Position numbers and translations under genes: made by a program. From NCBI RefSeq assembly GCF_032598785.1, contig NZ_CP102984.1: DNA of 64,000 nucleotides, one strand, 5' to 3'. A model generated the notes under the pieces. The model searched no databases. It was not told where the DNA came from and saw nothing but the letters and a program-made list of their open reading frames with translations. Positions 33,627-42,221 of this stretch are shown here, piece by piece (the first letter of the stretch is position 1; every line of letters begins with the position of its first letter). Source of the DNA: Terrisporobacter petrolearius. GTDB taxonomy: Bacteria > Bacillota > Clostridia > Peptostreptococcales > Peptostreptococcaceae.

Positions 33627-35411
33627 TTACTTATTTACAGAATTAACTAATATATTAATTAATTCGCTTGATTTTTCGTTAAAAGTAGTTATAAATGTTA
33701 AATATTCACTAGCTCTATTCATAACCATATACATTTTATTAAGATCACCTATAAAGTCATTTATTTGATAGTCTTGATCTTCTTCATTTATAGTCTGATT
33801 ATACAACATTTCTAACTCACAAAATACAACTGCTTTATATTCTAAGCTTTTTATAAAGTATAAATTTGATATTGTTATACCAGTTCTTTTTCCATATTTA
33901 GTTAAATTGTCATCTCCCACGATATATGGAATACTTACATCATCTAATGCCTTTCTAAGTAGATATTGAAAATATATTGTCTTTCCATTTTTCAATTTCT
34001 TTTTATTATATGGAAATACAATTGCTATATCACTGTAGTTTACTCCCTTGTTATTTACAAGATATTCGATCTCCCATAATATGGAGTTAATTTGTTCTTC
34101 TAAATCTTCTACTTTAACAATTTGAGTTGAAATTCCACCTTCCATAATAATATCACTAGGTATATATATGTCTCGCTTTACATTACTTCTCAAATCTTTT
34201 ATATAATCATTAGCACTTGTACAAAATTCATTAGAAAAGTCAATAACTGCCTTTTTCTGTCTGTAATTTTTTATTAGCTGTATTTTTTCATCAAAATCAA
34301 TATTTTGCAAAGGACTTTTAAATATATTTACGCTATTATATATATTTAAAGATTCACAGCAATACATATTAAATATATATTTAGTTTCATATAAAAATTC
34401 TTGAATAAACTCAATATCTCTTTTATCAAAACTTTCACTTTCATCTATAAACATACCTTTAAACATTTTTTTATTTTTTATAACATTTTTAGCTTGTTTT
34501 ATCAAATTATTAAAAGTTTTCTCATAATCTTTTTTTAATAAGCCATAATCTAGTATTAGGTTGTACTTTTTAGATAGTTTAAATACAAAAGAAGAAATTG
34601 TATGTACCTCTAAATTATTATTATCTTTATATAATAGCTTAAGACTTTCTCTAAGTTGGTTACAAAGTTGCTTTGTATGAGTAAATATTATAAAGTTATG
34701 ATGTGGATATATACGTGCTAATTTTATTGCTCTACTCATCATAATAGTTGTTTTTCCACTACCCGTAGGACCTTCTATTAATGTTTTCCCGTAATTAATA
34801 GAAAGTGATTTTTCTAATTGTTCATCCGTAATCATAGTAGCACTATAATTGTACTCATCTTGAGAAAAAGTTATTTTTTTAAACTCTTTATTAATATGAT
34901 AAGCACCATTTAATTCATAATATTCTGGACATATATCCAAAATATATAAATTCAACTCTATTTCATTATTTTCTTCTTTTAAATAATTGTCTAGCTCTTC
35001 TTCACTATTCATTATACTTTTTAATTTACTCTTATCTATTATATTGTTACTAACAAAATATTCTAAGCCATATGCATCTTCTATATCCACATAAGGCATG
35101 ACAAATACATAATTGAAACTAATATTATTATAAAATTGAGCCATTTTCAATTTTAACAACTCATATTCTTCATTCATTACTTCAATTAATTCTTCGTCTA
35201 ATATAGAAAATAAATCTTCACTTGTATCCATAAATTTGATAAAAAGTATTTTATTATTTTTTATATATAATAAATCTGTGTTAATTCCTCTAAAAGGAGT
35301 AACTTTTGGCACTACATTTGTATTGTCATAGTTCTTTTCGTAAAAAATTTTTTCAACTTCTTTTACTTTTAATGCATCTAATTGTGAGTTAATATTAATA
35401 TTTTGTCTCAA
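33627..35411 (-). CDS. UvrD/Rep-like superfamily 1 helicase, divergent
   Basis: 594 residues. An unrecognised N-terminal region (1-190) precedes the motor: Walker A EGPTGSGKTTIM near residue 220, motif Ia FIIFTHTKQLCNQL, Walker B with GMFIDESESF instead of the usual DExQ, motif IV-like LIKNYRQKKAVIDF, motif V-like ISNLYFIKSLEYKAVVFCEL, and motif VI YMVMNRASEYL (usual form ALTRA). It therefore keeps ATPase and helicase architecture with several altered motifs. The N-terminal part could be a nuclease or sensor domain (NERD-like is one thought). Possible roles are repair or defence; neither is shown. Confidence 0.78.
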   Translation of the reverse strand: MRQNININSQLDALKVKEVEKIFYEKNYDNTNVVPKVTPFRGINTDLLYIKNNKILFIKFMDTSEDLFSILDEELIEVMNEEYELLKLKMAQFYNNISFNYVFVMPYVDIEDAYGLEYFVSNNIIDKSKLKSIMNSEEELDNYLKEENNEIELNLYILDICPEYYELNGAYHINKEFKKITFSQDEYNYSATMITDEQLEKSLSINYGKTLIEGPTGSGKTTIMMSRAIKLARIYPHHNFIIFTHTKQLCNQLRESLKLLYKDNNNLEVHTISSFVFKLSKKYNLILDYGLLKKDYEKTFNNLIKQAKNVIKNKKMFKGMFIDESESFDKRDIEFIQEFLYETKYIFNMYCCESLNIYNSVNIFKSPLQNIDFDEKIQLIKNYRQKKAVIDFSNEFCTSANDYIKDLRSNVKRDIYIPSDIIMEGGISTQIVKVEDLEEQINSILWEIEYLVNNKGVNYSDIAIVFPYNKKKLKNGKTIYFQYLLRKALDDVSIPYIVGDDNLTKYGKRTGITISNLYFIKSLEYKAVVFCELEMLYNQTINEEDQDYQINDFIGDLNKMYMVMNRASEYLTFITTFNEKSSELINILVNSVNK

Positions 35412-35759
35412 TTTGCATTCCCCCTTTATAGTAATTATATCATTTAAACATATATTTTACTATATTATCAAATATATACATTTTATTATAGTAAGATTCA
35501 TTTTTCATAATTATCTAAACAGTTATATTACTTACTATACAAACTAAATAATACTTTGTATATATTTTAATAAAAAATTCGCTTTGCTCATATCGCCAAC
35601 GAGATGCCTTAACTACCGCTTCAGTCAACTCCGTTGCTCAAGAACACATTTTTTACCTTTTCTAAATGAATTTATATAATTTAATTCTAGAACTTATCAA
35701 CAGCGTAAATTGAACTATAATTCCTACGAAAATGATTTTAGCCAAAGGCTGTTTTTTGC
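35412..35759. other. Intergenic region with a small hairpin and a dispersed repeat copy
   Basis: No gene is supported here. It contains the upstream region of the helicase gene, a relatively GC-rich patch at 35573-35660 that resembles one at 50612-50663, and a small hairpin AGCC AAA GGCT with six T (about 35739-35756) on the plus strand. It probably includes the downstream end of the IS110 element, whose exact boundary I cannot place. Confidence 0.5.
35573..35624. repeat. Dispersed imperfect repeat, copy 1
   Basis: 52 bases align without gaps to 50612-50663 with 38 identities (73%), starting AAAAATTC and ending CTTCAG in both. Both copies are intergenic and richer in GC than their surroundings. 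Confidence 0.45.
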
Positions 35760-35807
35760 AACACTAAACTAAACCTACTATAAATAGGTTAAATTTAGTG
35801 TTGTTTT
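35760..35807 (-). terminator. Hairpin downstream of the IS110 transposase
   Basis: AACACTAAA and TTTAGTGTT, with inner AACCTA / TAGGTT, form a long, slightly bulged stem followed by T-runs on the plus side and A-runs on the other. It probably ends transcription of the IS110 gene or protects it from outside transcription. Confidence 0.65.
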
Positions 35808-35814
35808 TACTTTT

Positions 35815-37064
35815 TTATACCCCCTCTAGACTACATCTTTCTACAACAAATCCTCTAGATTGTAACTCTTTAATAATTTTATTTTCTCGTCTTTTATCTT
35901 TATCTACGTAATATTGGATTTCTAATTCTTCATATGTACTTTTATTTTTTAATAGATGATATATCAATCTTAATATCAAGTTAGCTACCGCTATCAAAGC
36001 CTTTTTTTTACCCATCCTCGGAACCATACTCCAGTATTTATTCTTAAATCTACTATCTTTCTTTTTTATCGAAGCCCATGCACATTCACACAATATAGAT
36101 CTTAACCACGGATTTCCAGACTTGATGCTACTTCTTTTTTTTTACCTGCACTCTCATTATTTTTAGGACATAAACCAGCCCATGAACTCAAGTGCTTTTC
36201 TGTTGGAAATACAGACATATCACTTCCTATTTCAGCTATAATGCATGCTGCAGATGCCATACTTATACCAGGTATAGTGTTTAAAATATCTATACTCTCT
36301 GATTCCTTTTGTAAAAGTACATCAATTTCTTTTTCTATTTCTTGTATTTGATTTTCTAAAAATAAAATATTATTATTGTGAATTGTCAATAATATTATAT
36401 GTTGTGCTCTGATTTTTCCATTAAGTGATTCATACATTTCATTAGGTGTAGATTTTAATCTAGATTTTCCCCTACCTTCATATAGAGACTCTACAAAATT
36501 TATAGTAATACGTCTATTACTAATCAATTCATTTATTATTACTTTGCCTGTTTCTCCAAATACATCTGAAAGTACACTCGATAATTTTATATTGGCATCT
36601 TGCAAAACCTTGTGAATTCTATTTTTATGTCTTGTGATTTCAGACAATAATTCTTTTCTTAATCTGGTTAAATCCCTTAGATCTCTTATTACTTCTGGTG
36701 GAACAAAACTTTTTTCTATTAAACCACATCTCAATAAACTTGCTATCCATTCAGCATCTTTTACATCTGTTTTTCTTCCAGGCACATTTTTAATTTTCTT
36801 TGCATTAGCTATTATTAATTCAAAAGCTCCGCTCTCAAGGACATTCCATACGGGCTTCCAATAAATACCCGTACTCTCCATAGCTACATGAGTACATCCA
36901 TTCATATTTAGATAATCCAATAACTGCAATAATCCCTTAGTTGTTGTAGAAAATGTTTTAACTTCTTTATTAGGCTTTTTATCTAAGTCTCCATATAGAA
37001 TACATGCAACAACTGTATCCAAATGAACATCTAAACCTGCGCATCTTTCTACTATTGCTTCCAT
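35815..37064 (-). pseudogene. IS110-family transposase, frame broken at an A9 tract
   Basis: The first 320 residues hold the RuvC-like DEDD domain (CAGLDVHLDTVVACIL; HVAMESTGIYWKPVW; GRKTDVKDAEWIASLL) and most of the Transposase_20 domain (LNTIPGISMASAACIIAEIG; LSSWAGLCPKNN). At 36136-36144 a run of nine A shifts the frame, giving a stop at 36102. The missing C-terminus (KSGNPWLRSILCECAWA onwards, to 35815) follows in the -1 frame. One extra A, or a -1 slip on AAA AAA AAG, would rejoin them. I start at 37064, with GGAGG upstream. It may be a dead gene, a sequencing slip or programmed slippage. Confidence 0.85.
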
Positions 37065-37308
37065 AACTACCTCCATAAAAAATATAAGCGAATATATAGT
37101 AACTGTCATAAAAAAATTCCTACGCGTGCTCTTAGCACAATATCTTGTACTTATCAGTTACTACTCCTAGTTTCCTAGAAAGAATTAAATTACTACATTA
37201 TAATCAGGGTTTTAATTCGCTTTATATTAATTATTGGCGAAGCCATCACGAATCAATCATTTTCATTATAGCTTGTGAAGAAAGGTTTAATGTTTTTTCC
37301 TTAAATAT
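37065..37308 (-). other. Non-coding end upstream of the IS110 transposase; possible bridge-RNA region
   Basis: No open reading frame is supported. On the minus strand it can form CTAG GAAA CTAG (about 37170-37181) and GTGC TAAGA GCAC (about 37125-37137) hairpins. IS110 elements of the group with a long 5' non-coding end encode a structured bridge RNA there; the length and hairpins are compatible, but the element boundary and any guide loops were not identified. Confidence 0.35.
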
Positions 37309-37309
37309 A

Positions 37310-37339
37310 AAAAAAGGAGAGTTAATACTCTCCTTTTTA
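37310..37339 (-). terminator. Terminator after rny
   Basis: AAAAAGGAGAGT and ACTCTCCTTTTT form a 12-bp stem with the loop TAAT directly after the rny stop codon. Confidence 0.9.
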
Positions 37340-38926
37340 TTATTTAGCATATTCTATTGCTCTTGTTTCTCTTATTATACTTACTTTTATTTGACCTGGA
37401 TATTCAAGCTCGTCCTCAATTTCTTTAGTCATCTTTCTAGCTAATAAATGAAGTCCTTCATCATTTACACTATCAGGTTTAACCATTATTCTAATTTCTC
37501 TACCAGCTTGAATTGCATAAGATTTTTCTACACCTTCATAAGAGTTAGCTATTTCTTCAAGTTTTTCTAATCTCTTAATATATGCTTCTAAAGTTTCTCT
37601 TCTTGCACCTGGTCTTGCTGCAGATATGGCATCTGCTGCTGTAACTAGCACAGCCTCAACTATTTGTGGCTCATAATCTCCATGGTGAGTACTCATTGCA
37701 TGTATAATTTCTTTAGATTCTTTATATCTTCTAAGTAAATCCATACCTATTTCAACGTGAGTTCCTTCCATTTCATGGTCTACTGCTTTACCTATATCAT
37801 GAAGTAAACCAGCTCTCTTAGCTAGTTTTATATCTGCTCCAATTTCTGCTGCCATAATTCCTGCTATATGAGCAACTTCTATTGAATGTTTTAATACATT
37901 TTGTCCATAACTTGTTCTATAATTCAATCTACCAAGTAATTTAACTAGTTCAGGATGTAATCCATGTACACCAGTTTCAAAAGTAGCTTGTTCTCCAAAC
38001 TCTTTGATGATATTGTCAACTTCTTTTCTTGCCTTTTCTACCATTTCTTCTATTCTAGCTGGATGTATTCTTCCGTCTGATATTAGCTTTTCTAATGCTA
38101 TTCTTGCTACTTCTCTTCTAATAGGATCGAAACCTGATAAAATTACAGCTTCTGGAGTGTCATCAATTATAAGGTCTATACCTGTTAAAGTTTCTAGAGT
38201 CCTTATATTTCTTCCCTCTCTACCTATTATTCTCCCCTTCATTTCATCATTTGGTAAATTAACAACAGTAACTGTTGTTTCAGCAACATGATCTGCTGCA
38301 CATTTTTGTATAGCATATCCTATTATTTCCCTAGATTTCTTTTCAGCTTCTTCCTTAGCTTGCGTTTCAATGTCCTTAATCATTATAGACATCTCATGTC
38401 TTACTTCTCTCTCAGCATTTGCAAGAATTATATCTTTAGCTTTTTCACAAGTAACTCCAGATATATCTTCAAGCTTTTCAAGTTGCTTAACTTTTATTAC
38501 CTCTACTTCTTCTTCTTTTCTTTGTACCGCTTTTAACTTTTCATTTAAACTAGCTTCTTTAACTTCTAGATTTTGTTGCTTTTTTTCAATAGATTCTTCT
38601 TTTTGAAAAACTCTTCTTTCATACTTTTGAACTTCATTACGTCTTTCTCTTTGTTCTTTTTCTGCATCAGTTCTCCATTTGTGAATCTCTTCTTTTGCTT
38701 CTAATAATTTTTCTTTTTTTATTGTTTCTGAGTCTTTATTTGCTTTATCTATTATATCTTTGGCTAAGTCTTTAGCTTCACCAATTTTAGTTTCAGATAT
38801 ATTTTTTCTAACAAAATATCCAACTATAATACCAATAGCTAAACCAAGTATGCTTGCTATTATTGCTATGACATCCACCTCCTTTTGTAATAATCCCAAA
38901 ATATCAATATTATTCTTTAGCATCAT
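37340..38926 (-). CDS. rny: Ribonuclease Y
   Basis: 528 residues if read from the ATG at 38926. A membrane anchor (IIASILGLAIGIIVGYFVRK) is followed by a long coiled coil (about 45-190), a KH domain (GRIIGREGRNIRTLE, about 215-275) and an HD domain with the metal site HDIGKAVDHE. This endonuclease initiates mRNA decay at the membrane. The 38926 ATG has only a weak ribosome site. A perfect AAAGGAGGTG (38876-38885) lies inside the frame, eight bases before an in-frame ATA at 38869, which would remove 19 residues and place the anchor at the usual distance from the N-terminus. Confidence 0.95.
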   Translation of the reverse strand: MMLKNNIDILGLLQKEVDVIAIIASILGLAIGIIVGYFVRKNISETKIGEAKDLAKDIIDKANKDSETIKKEKLLEAKEEIHKWRTDAEKEQRERRNEVQKYERRVFQKEESIEKKQQNLEVKEASLNEKLKAVQRKEEEVEVIKVKQLEKLEDISGVTCEKAKDIILANAEREVRHEMSIMIKDIETQAKEEAEKKSREIIGYAIQKCAADHVAETTVTVVNLPNDEMKGRIIGREGRNIRTLETLTGIDLIIDDTPEAVILSGFDPIRREVARIALEKLISDGRIHPARIEEMVEKARKEVDNIIKEFGEQATFETGVHGLHPELVKLLGRLNYRTSYGQNVLKHSIEVAHIAGIMAAEIGADIKLAKRAGLLHDIGKAVDHEMEGTHVEIGMDLLRRYKESKEIIHAMSTHHGDYEPQIVEAVLVTAADAISAARPGARRETLEAYIKRLEKLEEIANSYEGVEKSYAIQAGREIRIMVKPDSVNDEGLHLLARKMTKEIEDELEYPGQIKVSIIRETRAIEYAK

Positions 38927-39104
38927 TTAAATTATGCCCTTTTTCACTATAAGGCCCAAGTTTTAAATTTAATAAAGTTTCTTTATCTATAATCTTGGAA
39001 TACTTTAAATAAAATCATCATAATTTAAAATATTTTATCCTCATTTAATTTTATAATTTTTTCTAATTCATGTCAAGTTTATAGGAGGGGTGTATTCATA
39101 TTTA

Positions 39105-40133
39105 TTATTCACTTTCACTATCTTCTTTCTCAACTGCTTTATCAAGGTTATAATGTTCTCTAACTTTAGTATTTATTTCATTAGTTAAGTCCATATTATC
39201 AGCTAAGAATTTTTTAACATTTTCTCTACCTTGTCCAAGTTTTATATCATTGTAAGCATACCATGAACCTGATTTTTTAACTATGTCAACATCTGCTGCT
39301 ATATCTAATAAGTCACCTATTTTAGATATACCTTCTCCATACATTATATCAAATTCAGCTTGTTTAAATGGAGGCGCAACTTTGTTTTTAACTACTTTTA
39401 CTCTTGTTCTATTTCCAAGTACTTTATCTCCTTGTTTTATACTATCTATTCTTCTTACATCAAGTCTTACTGATGAATAGAATTTAAGAGCACGTCCACC
39501 TGTTGTAGTTTCAGGATTACCAAACATTATACCTACCTTTTCTCTTAATTGGTTTATAAATACAGCCACACAGTTTGATTTTTTTATTGAACCAGTTAAC
39601 TTTCTTAAAGCCTGAGACATAAGTCTCGCTTGAAGACCAACATGAGAATCTCCCATTTCCCCTTCTATTTCTGCTTTTGGAACTAGGGCTGCTACTGAGT
39701 CAACTACTATTATATCTACAGCTCCTGATCTTATTAAAGCTTCTGTTATTTCAAGAGCTTGTTCCCCTGTATCTGGTTGTGAAATTATTAAATTATCTAT
39801 ATCCACACCTAAGGCTTTAGCGTATACTGGGTCTAGGGCATGTTCTGCATCTATAAATGCAGCTATACCTCCATTTTTTTGTGCTTCAGCTACTGTATGT
39901 AGGGCAACTGTAGTTTTACCTGAAGACTCTGGTCCATATATCTCAACAATTCTTCCCTTAGGAAGTCCACCAATACCTACTGCAATATCTAAACCTATAG
40001 ATCCTGTAGATATTACGTCTATGTTCAATGAAGTAGCTTCTCCAAGTCTCATAACAGATCCTTTACCAAAGTCTTTTTCTATTTTACCTAAAGCCTGATT
40101 AAGCGCTTGTAATTTTTCTTTTTCTATACTCAT
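39105..40133 (-). CDS. recA: Recombinase A
   Basis: 342 residues. Visible: Walker A GPESSGKTTVAL (about 66-77), the Walker B region VDIIVVDSVAALVPKAEIEG, the L1/L2 DNA-binding loops (EMGDSHVGLQARLMSQ; MFGNPETTTGGRALKFYSS), and an acidic C-terminus. It forms filaments on single-stranded DNA, drives strand exchange and triggers LexA self-cleavage. A strong promoter with a LexA-like box is seen upstream. It lies between pgsA and rny, as in many Clostridia. Confidence 0.98.
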   Translation of the reverse strand: MSIEKEKLQALNQALGKIEKDFGKGSVMRLGEATSLNIDVISTGSIGLDIAVGIGGLPKGRIVEIYGPESSGKTTVALHTVAEAQKNGGIAAFIDAEHALDPVYAKALGVDIDNLIISQPDTGEQALEITEALIRSGAVDIIVVDSVAALVPKAEIEGEMGDSHVGLQARLMSQALRKLTGSIKKSNCVAVFINQLREKVGIMFGNPETTTGGRALKFYSSVRLDVRRIDSIKQGDKVLGNRTRVKVVKNKVAPPFKQAEFDIMYGEGISKIGDLLDIAADVDIVKKSGSWYAYNDIKLGQGRENVKKFLADNMDLTNEINTKVREHYNLDKAVEKEDSESE

Positions 40134-40155
40134 ATTATTTCATCCTTCCTCTCCA

Positions 40156-40211
40156 CAAACATTTGTTCTATGTACTACTTTTATTATATCTTATAAAACT
40201 TTCTTCGTCAA
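40156..40211 (-). promoter_or_regulatory. recA promoter with LexA-like box
   Basis: On the minus strand, TTGACG (40206-40211) and TATAAT (40183-40188) are 17 bases apart. Just downstream, AGAACAAATGTTTG (40156-40169) fits the Gram-positive SOS box form GAAC-N4-GTTY. RecA induction by DNA damage is therefore expected. Confidence 0.75.
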
Positions 40212-40315
40212 TTGAATTCCTGCTTTATCTTTAACATATATTATAAGTTTAAAGACATACATTTATATTTATAAACTTATATGTAAACTTTTATACGAAT
40301 ATTTTTTATTTTTTC

Positions 40316-40355
40316 AAAAAAATCCTTCCCGAATTCAATTCAGAAAGGATTTTTA
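40316..40355 (-). terminator. Terminator after pgsA
   Basis: AAAAATCCTT and AAGGATTTTT flank an inner imperfect stem around GAATTC, followed by T-runs on the minus strand. recA therefore has its own transcription unit. Confidence 0.8.
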
Positions 40356-40357
40356 CT

Positions 40358-40900
40358 TTATTTACTATTCATAAATAATTCTTTATTTTTGTATAAATAG
40401 TCAGCACCAGAATATAAAGTTAACATTGTTGCAATCAACATAAATATGGTTCCCACTTGTAATAACATACTATTATCTATATTCGCTCCAAGAAGTAATA
40501 TTATTATTGCTAACATTTGACTTATGGTTTTTATTTTTCCTCCACCACTGGCTGCTATAACTTTTCCATCAGCTGCAGCTATAGCTCTTAGGATACTCAC
40601 TGTAAGCTCTCTTGCAACTATAATAATAACCATCCAACCTGCAACTAAATTTGATTCTATCATGCATATAAGAGCTGATATTACTAATAGTTTGTCTGCT
40701 AAAGGATCCATAAATTTTCCAAAGTCAGTAACTAAATTATTTTTCCTTGCAATATGACCATCTAGAGCATCTGTTATTGATGCAATAATAAATATTAAAC
40801 AGGCCATTAAATAATGATTTGTAACGTCTAACATCATTATAATTACAAATACAGGTATTAACAAAACTCTAAGTAATGTTAATTTATTTGGTAAATTCAT
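40358..40900 (-). CDS. pgsA: Phosphatidylglycerophosphate synthase
   Basis: 180 residues and about five membrane helices. The CDP-alcohol phosphotransferase signature is complete: DALDGHIARKNNLVTDFGKFMDPLAD (Asp-x2-Asp-Gly-x2-Ala-Arg-x8-Gly-x3-Asp-x3-Asp), with the last two Asp in the active site. It makes phosphatidylglycerol phosphate from CDP-diacylglycerol and glycerol-3-phosphate. It overlaps the 3' end of rimO by 17 bases, so the two are coupled. The rimO-pgsA-recA-rny order is conserved in Firmicutes. Confidence 0.96.
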   Translation of the reverse strand: MNLPNKLTLLRVLLIPVFVIIMMLDVTNHYLMACLIFIIASITDALDGHIARKNNLVTDFGKFMDPLADKLLVISALICMIESNLVAGWMVIIIVARELTVSILRAIAAADGKVIAASGGGKIKTISQMLAIIILLLGANIDNSMLLQVGTIFMLIATMLTLYSGADYLYKNKELFMNSK

Positions 40901-42221
40901 CTTGTATCTCTCCCATTAAATCATACTCTAGGGCAGTATTTATTTTAACATTTACAAAATCTCCTGGCTCTAGGCTAGTGTGCGATTTTACATATACTAT
41001 ACTATCAATTTCCTCTGCATTTAACTGAGTTCTTCCAATGTATACATTGTTTTCAATTTGTTCTTCTATTAAAACTTCATATGTTTTGCCTATTTTGCTT
41101 TGATTTATTTCTTCTGAGATGTTTTGTTGAATCATCATTATAACATCTCTTCTTTCTTCTTTTACCTCTTGTTCTAAATGATCAGGAAGCTTGTCTGCTG
41201 CTGTTCCTTCTTCCCTTGAATAAGGGAATACACCTAACTTGTCAAACTTTACTTTTTTAACAAATTCCACAAGTTCTTCAAAATCTTTTTCATCTTCTCC
41301 AGGGAATCCTGTTATTAGTGTTGTTCTAAGCGTCGCATCAGGTATTGCAGTTCTAATCATATTTATCTTATCTAATAATTCTTCTTTAGTAGTTTGTCTA
41401 TTCATTAATTTTAATATTTTATTGCTTGCATGTTGTATTGGCATATCAAAGTAAGAACAAATGTTATCATTTCTTTTTATAACATCTACTAATTCCGCTG
41501 TTATTGATTCTGGGTATGAATACATTATTCTTATCCACTTTAAACCTTCTATTTTAGCTAACTCTTCTAATAACTGAGGAAGTTTTGTCTTTGCGTATAT
41601 ATCTGATCCATACATTGTAGAGTCTTGTGCTATAACTACAAGTTCTTTCACTCCACTCTTTGCTAAGCTTTTAGCTTCCGCTACTATATCTTCTATTTTT
41701 CTACTTTTTTGCTTACCTCTTAATTTAGGTATTATACAGTAAGTACAATGTTTGTCACATCCTTCGCTTATTTTTATATAAGCCATATATTCTGGTGTTG
41801 AGACATACCTTGGTAAGTTTTCATTGTACACAACTTCTATATCATTTAAACTAATTACTTGTTTTTCTTTTTGTAAATTTGCTAAAATTTCGTCAATATT
41901 TTGATAACTTCCTGTGCCTACTATTGCATCTATTTCAGGAATTTCTTCCTTTAATTCGTCTGAATATCTTTGAGCTAAACATCCTGTAACAATAAGTAAT
42001 TTTAAATTTCCAGTTTCTTTAAGATTTGCAAATTCTATTATAGTTTCTATAGATTCTTGTTTTGCTGATTCTATAAATCCACATGTGTTTACTAAAATCA
42101 CATCTGCCTCATCAAAATCCCCTGTAAGTTTGTAACCCTTTTTATTTAATATACCCATCATTATTTCTGCATCTACTAGGTTTTTCGAACAACCTAACGA
42201 TTCTAGTGCTATTTTTAACAT
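40884..42221 (-). CDS. rimO: Ribosomal protein S12 methylthiotransferase
   Basis: 445 residues. The N-terminal MTTase domain has Cys in SLGCSKNLVDAE, VNTCGFIESAK and VTGCLAQRY, which bind one 4Fe-4S cluster. The radical-SAM motif is ISEGCDKHCTYCIIP (CxxxCxxC), and the C-terminal TRAM domain is about 375-440. LGCSKN and AQDSTMYG mark RimO rather than MiaB. It adds a methylthio group to an Asp of S12. The stop overlaps pgsA and the start overlaps the end of selU, giving a tight operon. Confidence 0.95.
   Translation of the reverse strand: MLKIALESLGCSKNLVDAEIMMGILNKKGYKLTGDFDEADVILVNTCGFIESAKQESIETIIEFANLKETGNLKLLIVTGCLAQRYSDELKEEIPEIDAIVGTGSYQNIDEILANLQKEKQVISLNDIEVVYNENLPRYVSTPEYMAYIKISEGCDKHCTYCIIPKLRGKQKSRKIEDIVAEAKSLAKSGVKELVVIAQDSTMYGSDIYAKTKLPQLLEELAKIEGLKWIRIMYSYPESITAELVDVIKRNDNICSYFDMPIQHASNKILKLMNRQTTKEELLDKINMIRTAIPDATLRTTLITGFPGEDEKDFEELVEFVKKVKFDKLGVFPYSREEGTAADKLPDHLEQEVKEERRDVIMMIQQNISEEINQSKIGKTYEVLIEEQIENNVYIGRTQLNAEEIDSIVYVKSHTSLEPGDFVNVKINTALEYDLMGEIQDEFTK

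Noticed and set aside
37200..37250. Third copy of the dispersed repeat next to the IS110 element
   Set aside because: Only a short AATTCGCTTT match is shared; too little to call.
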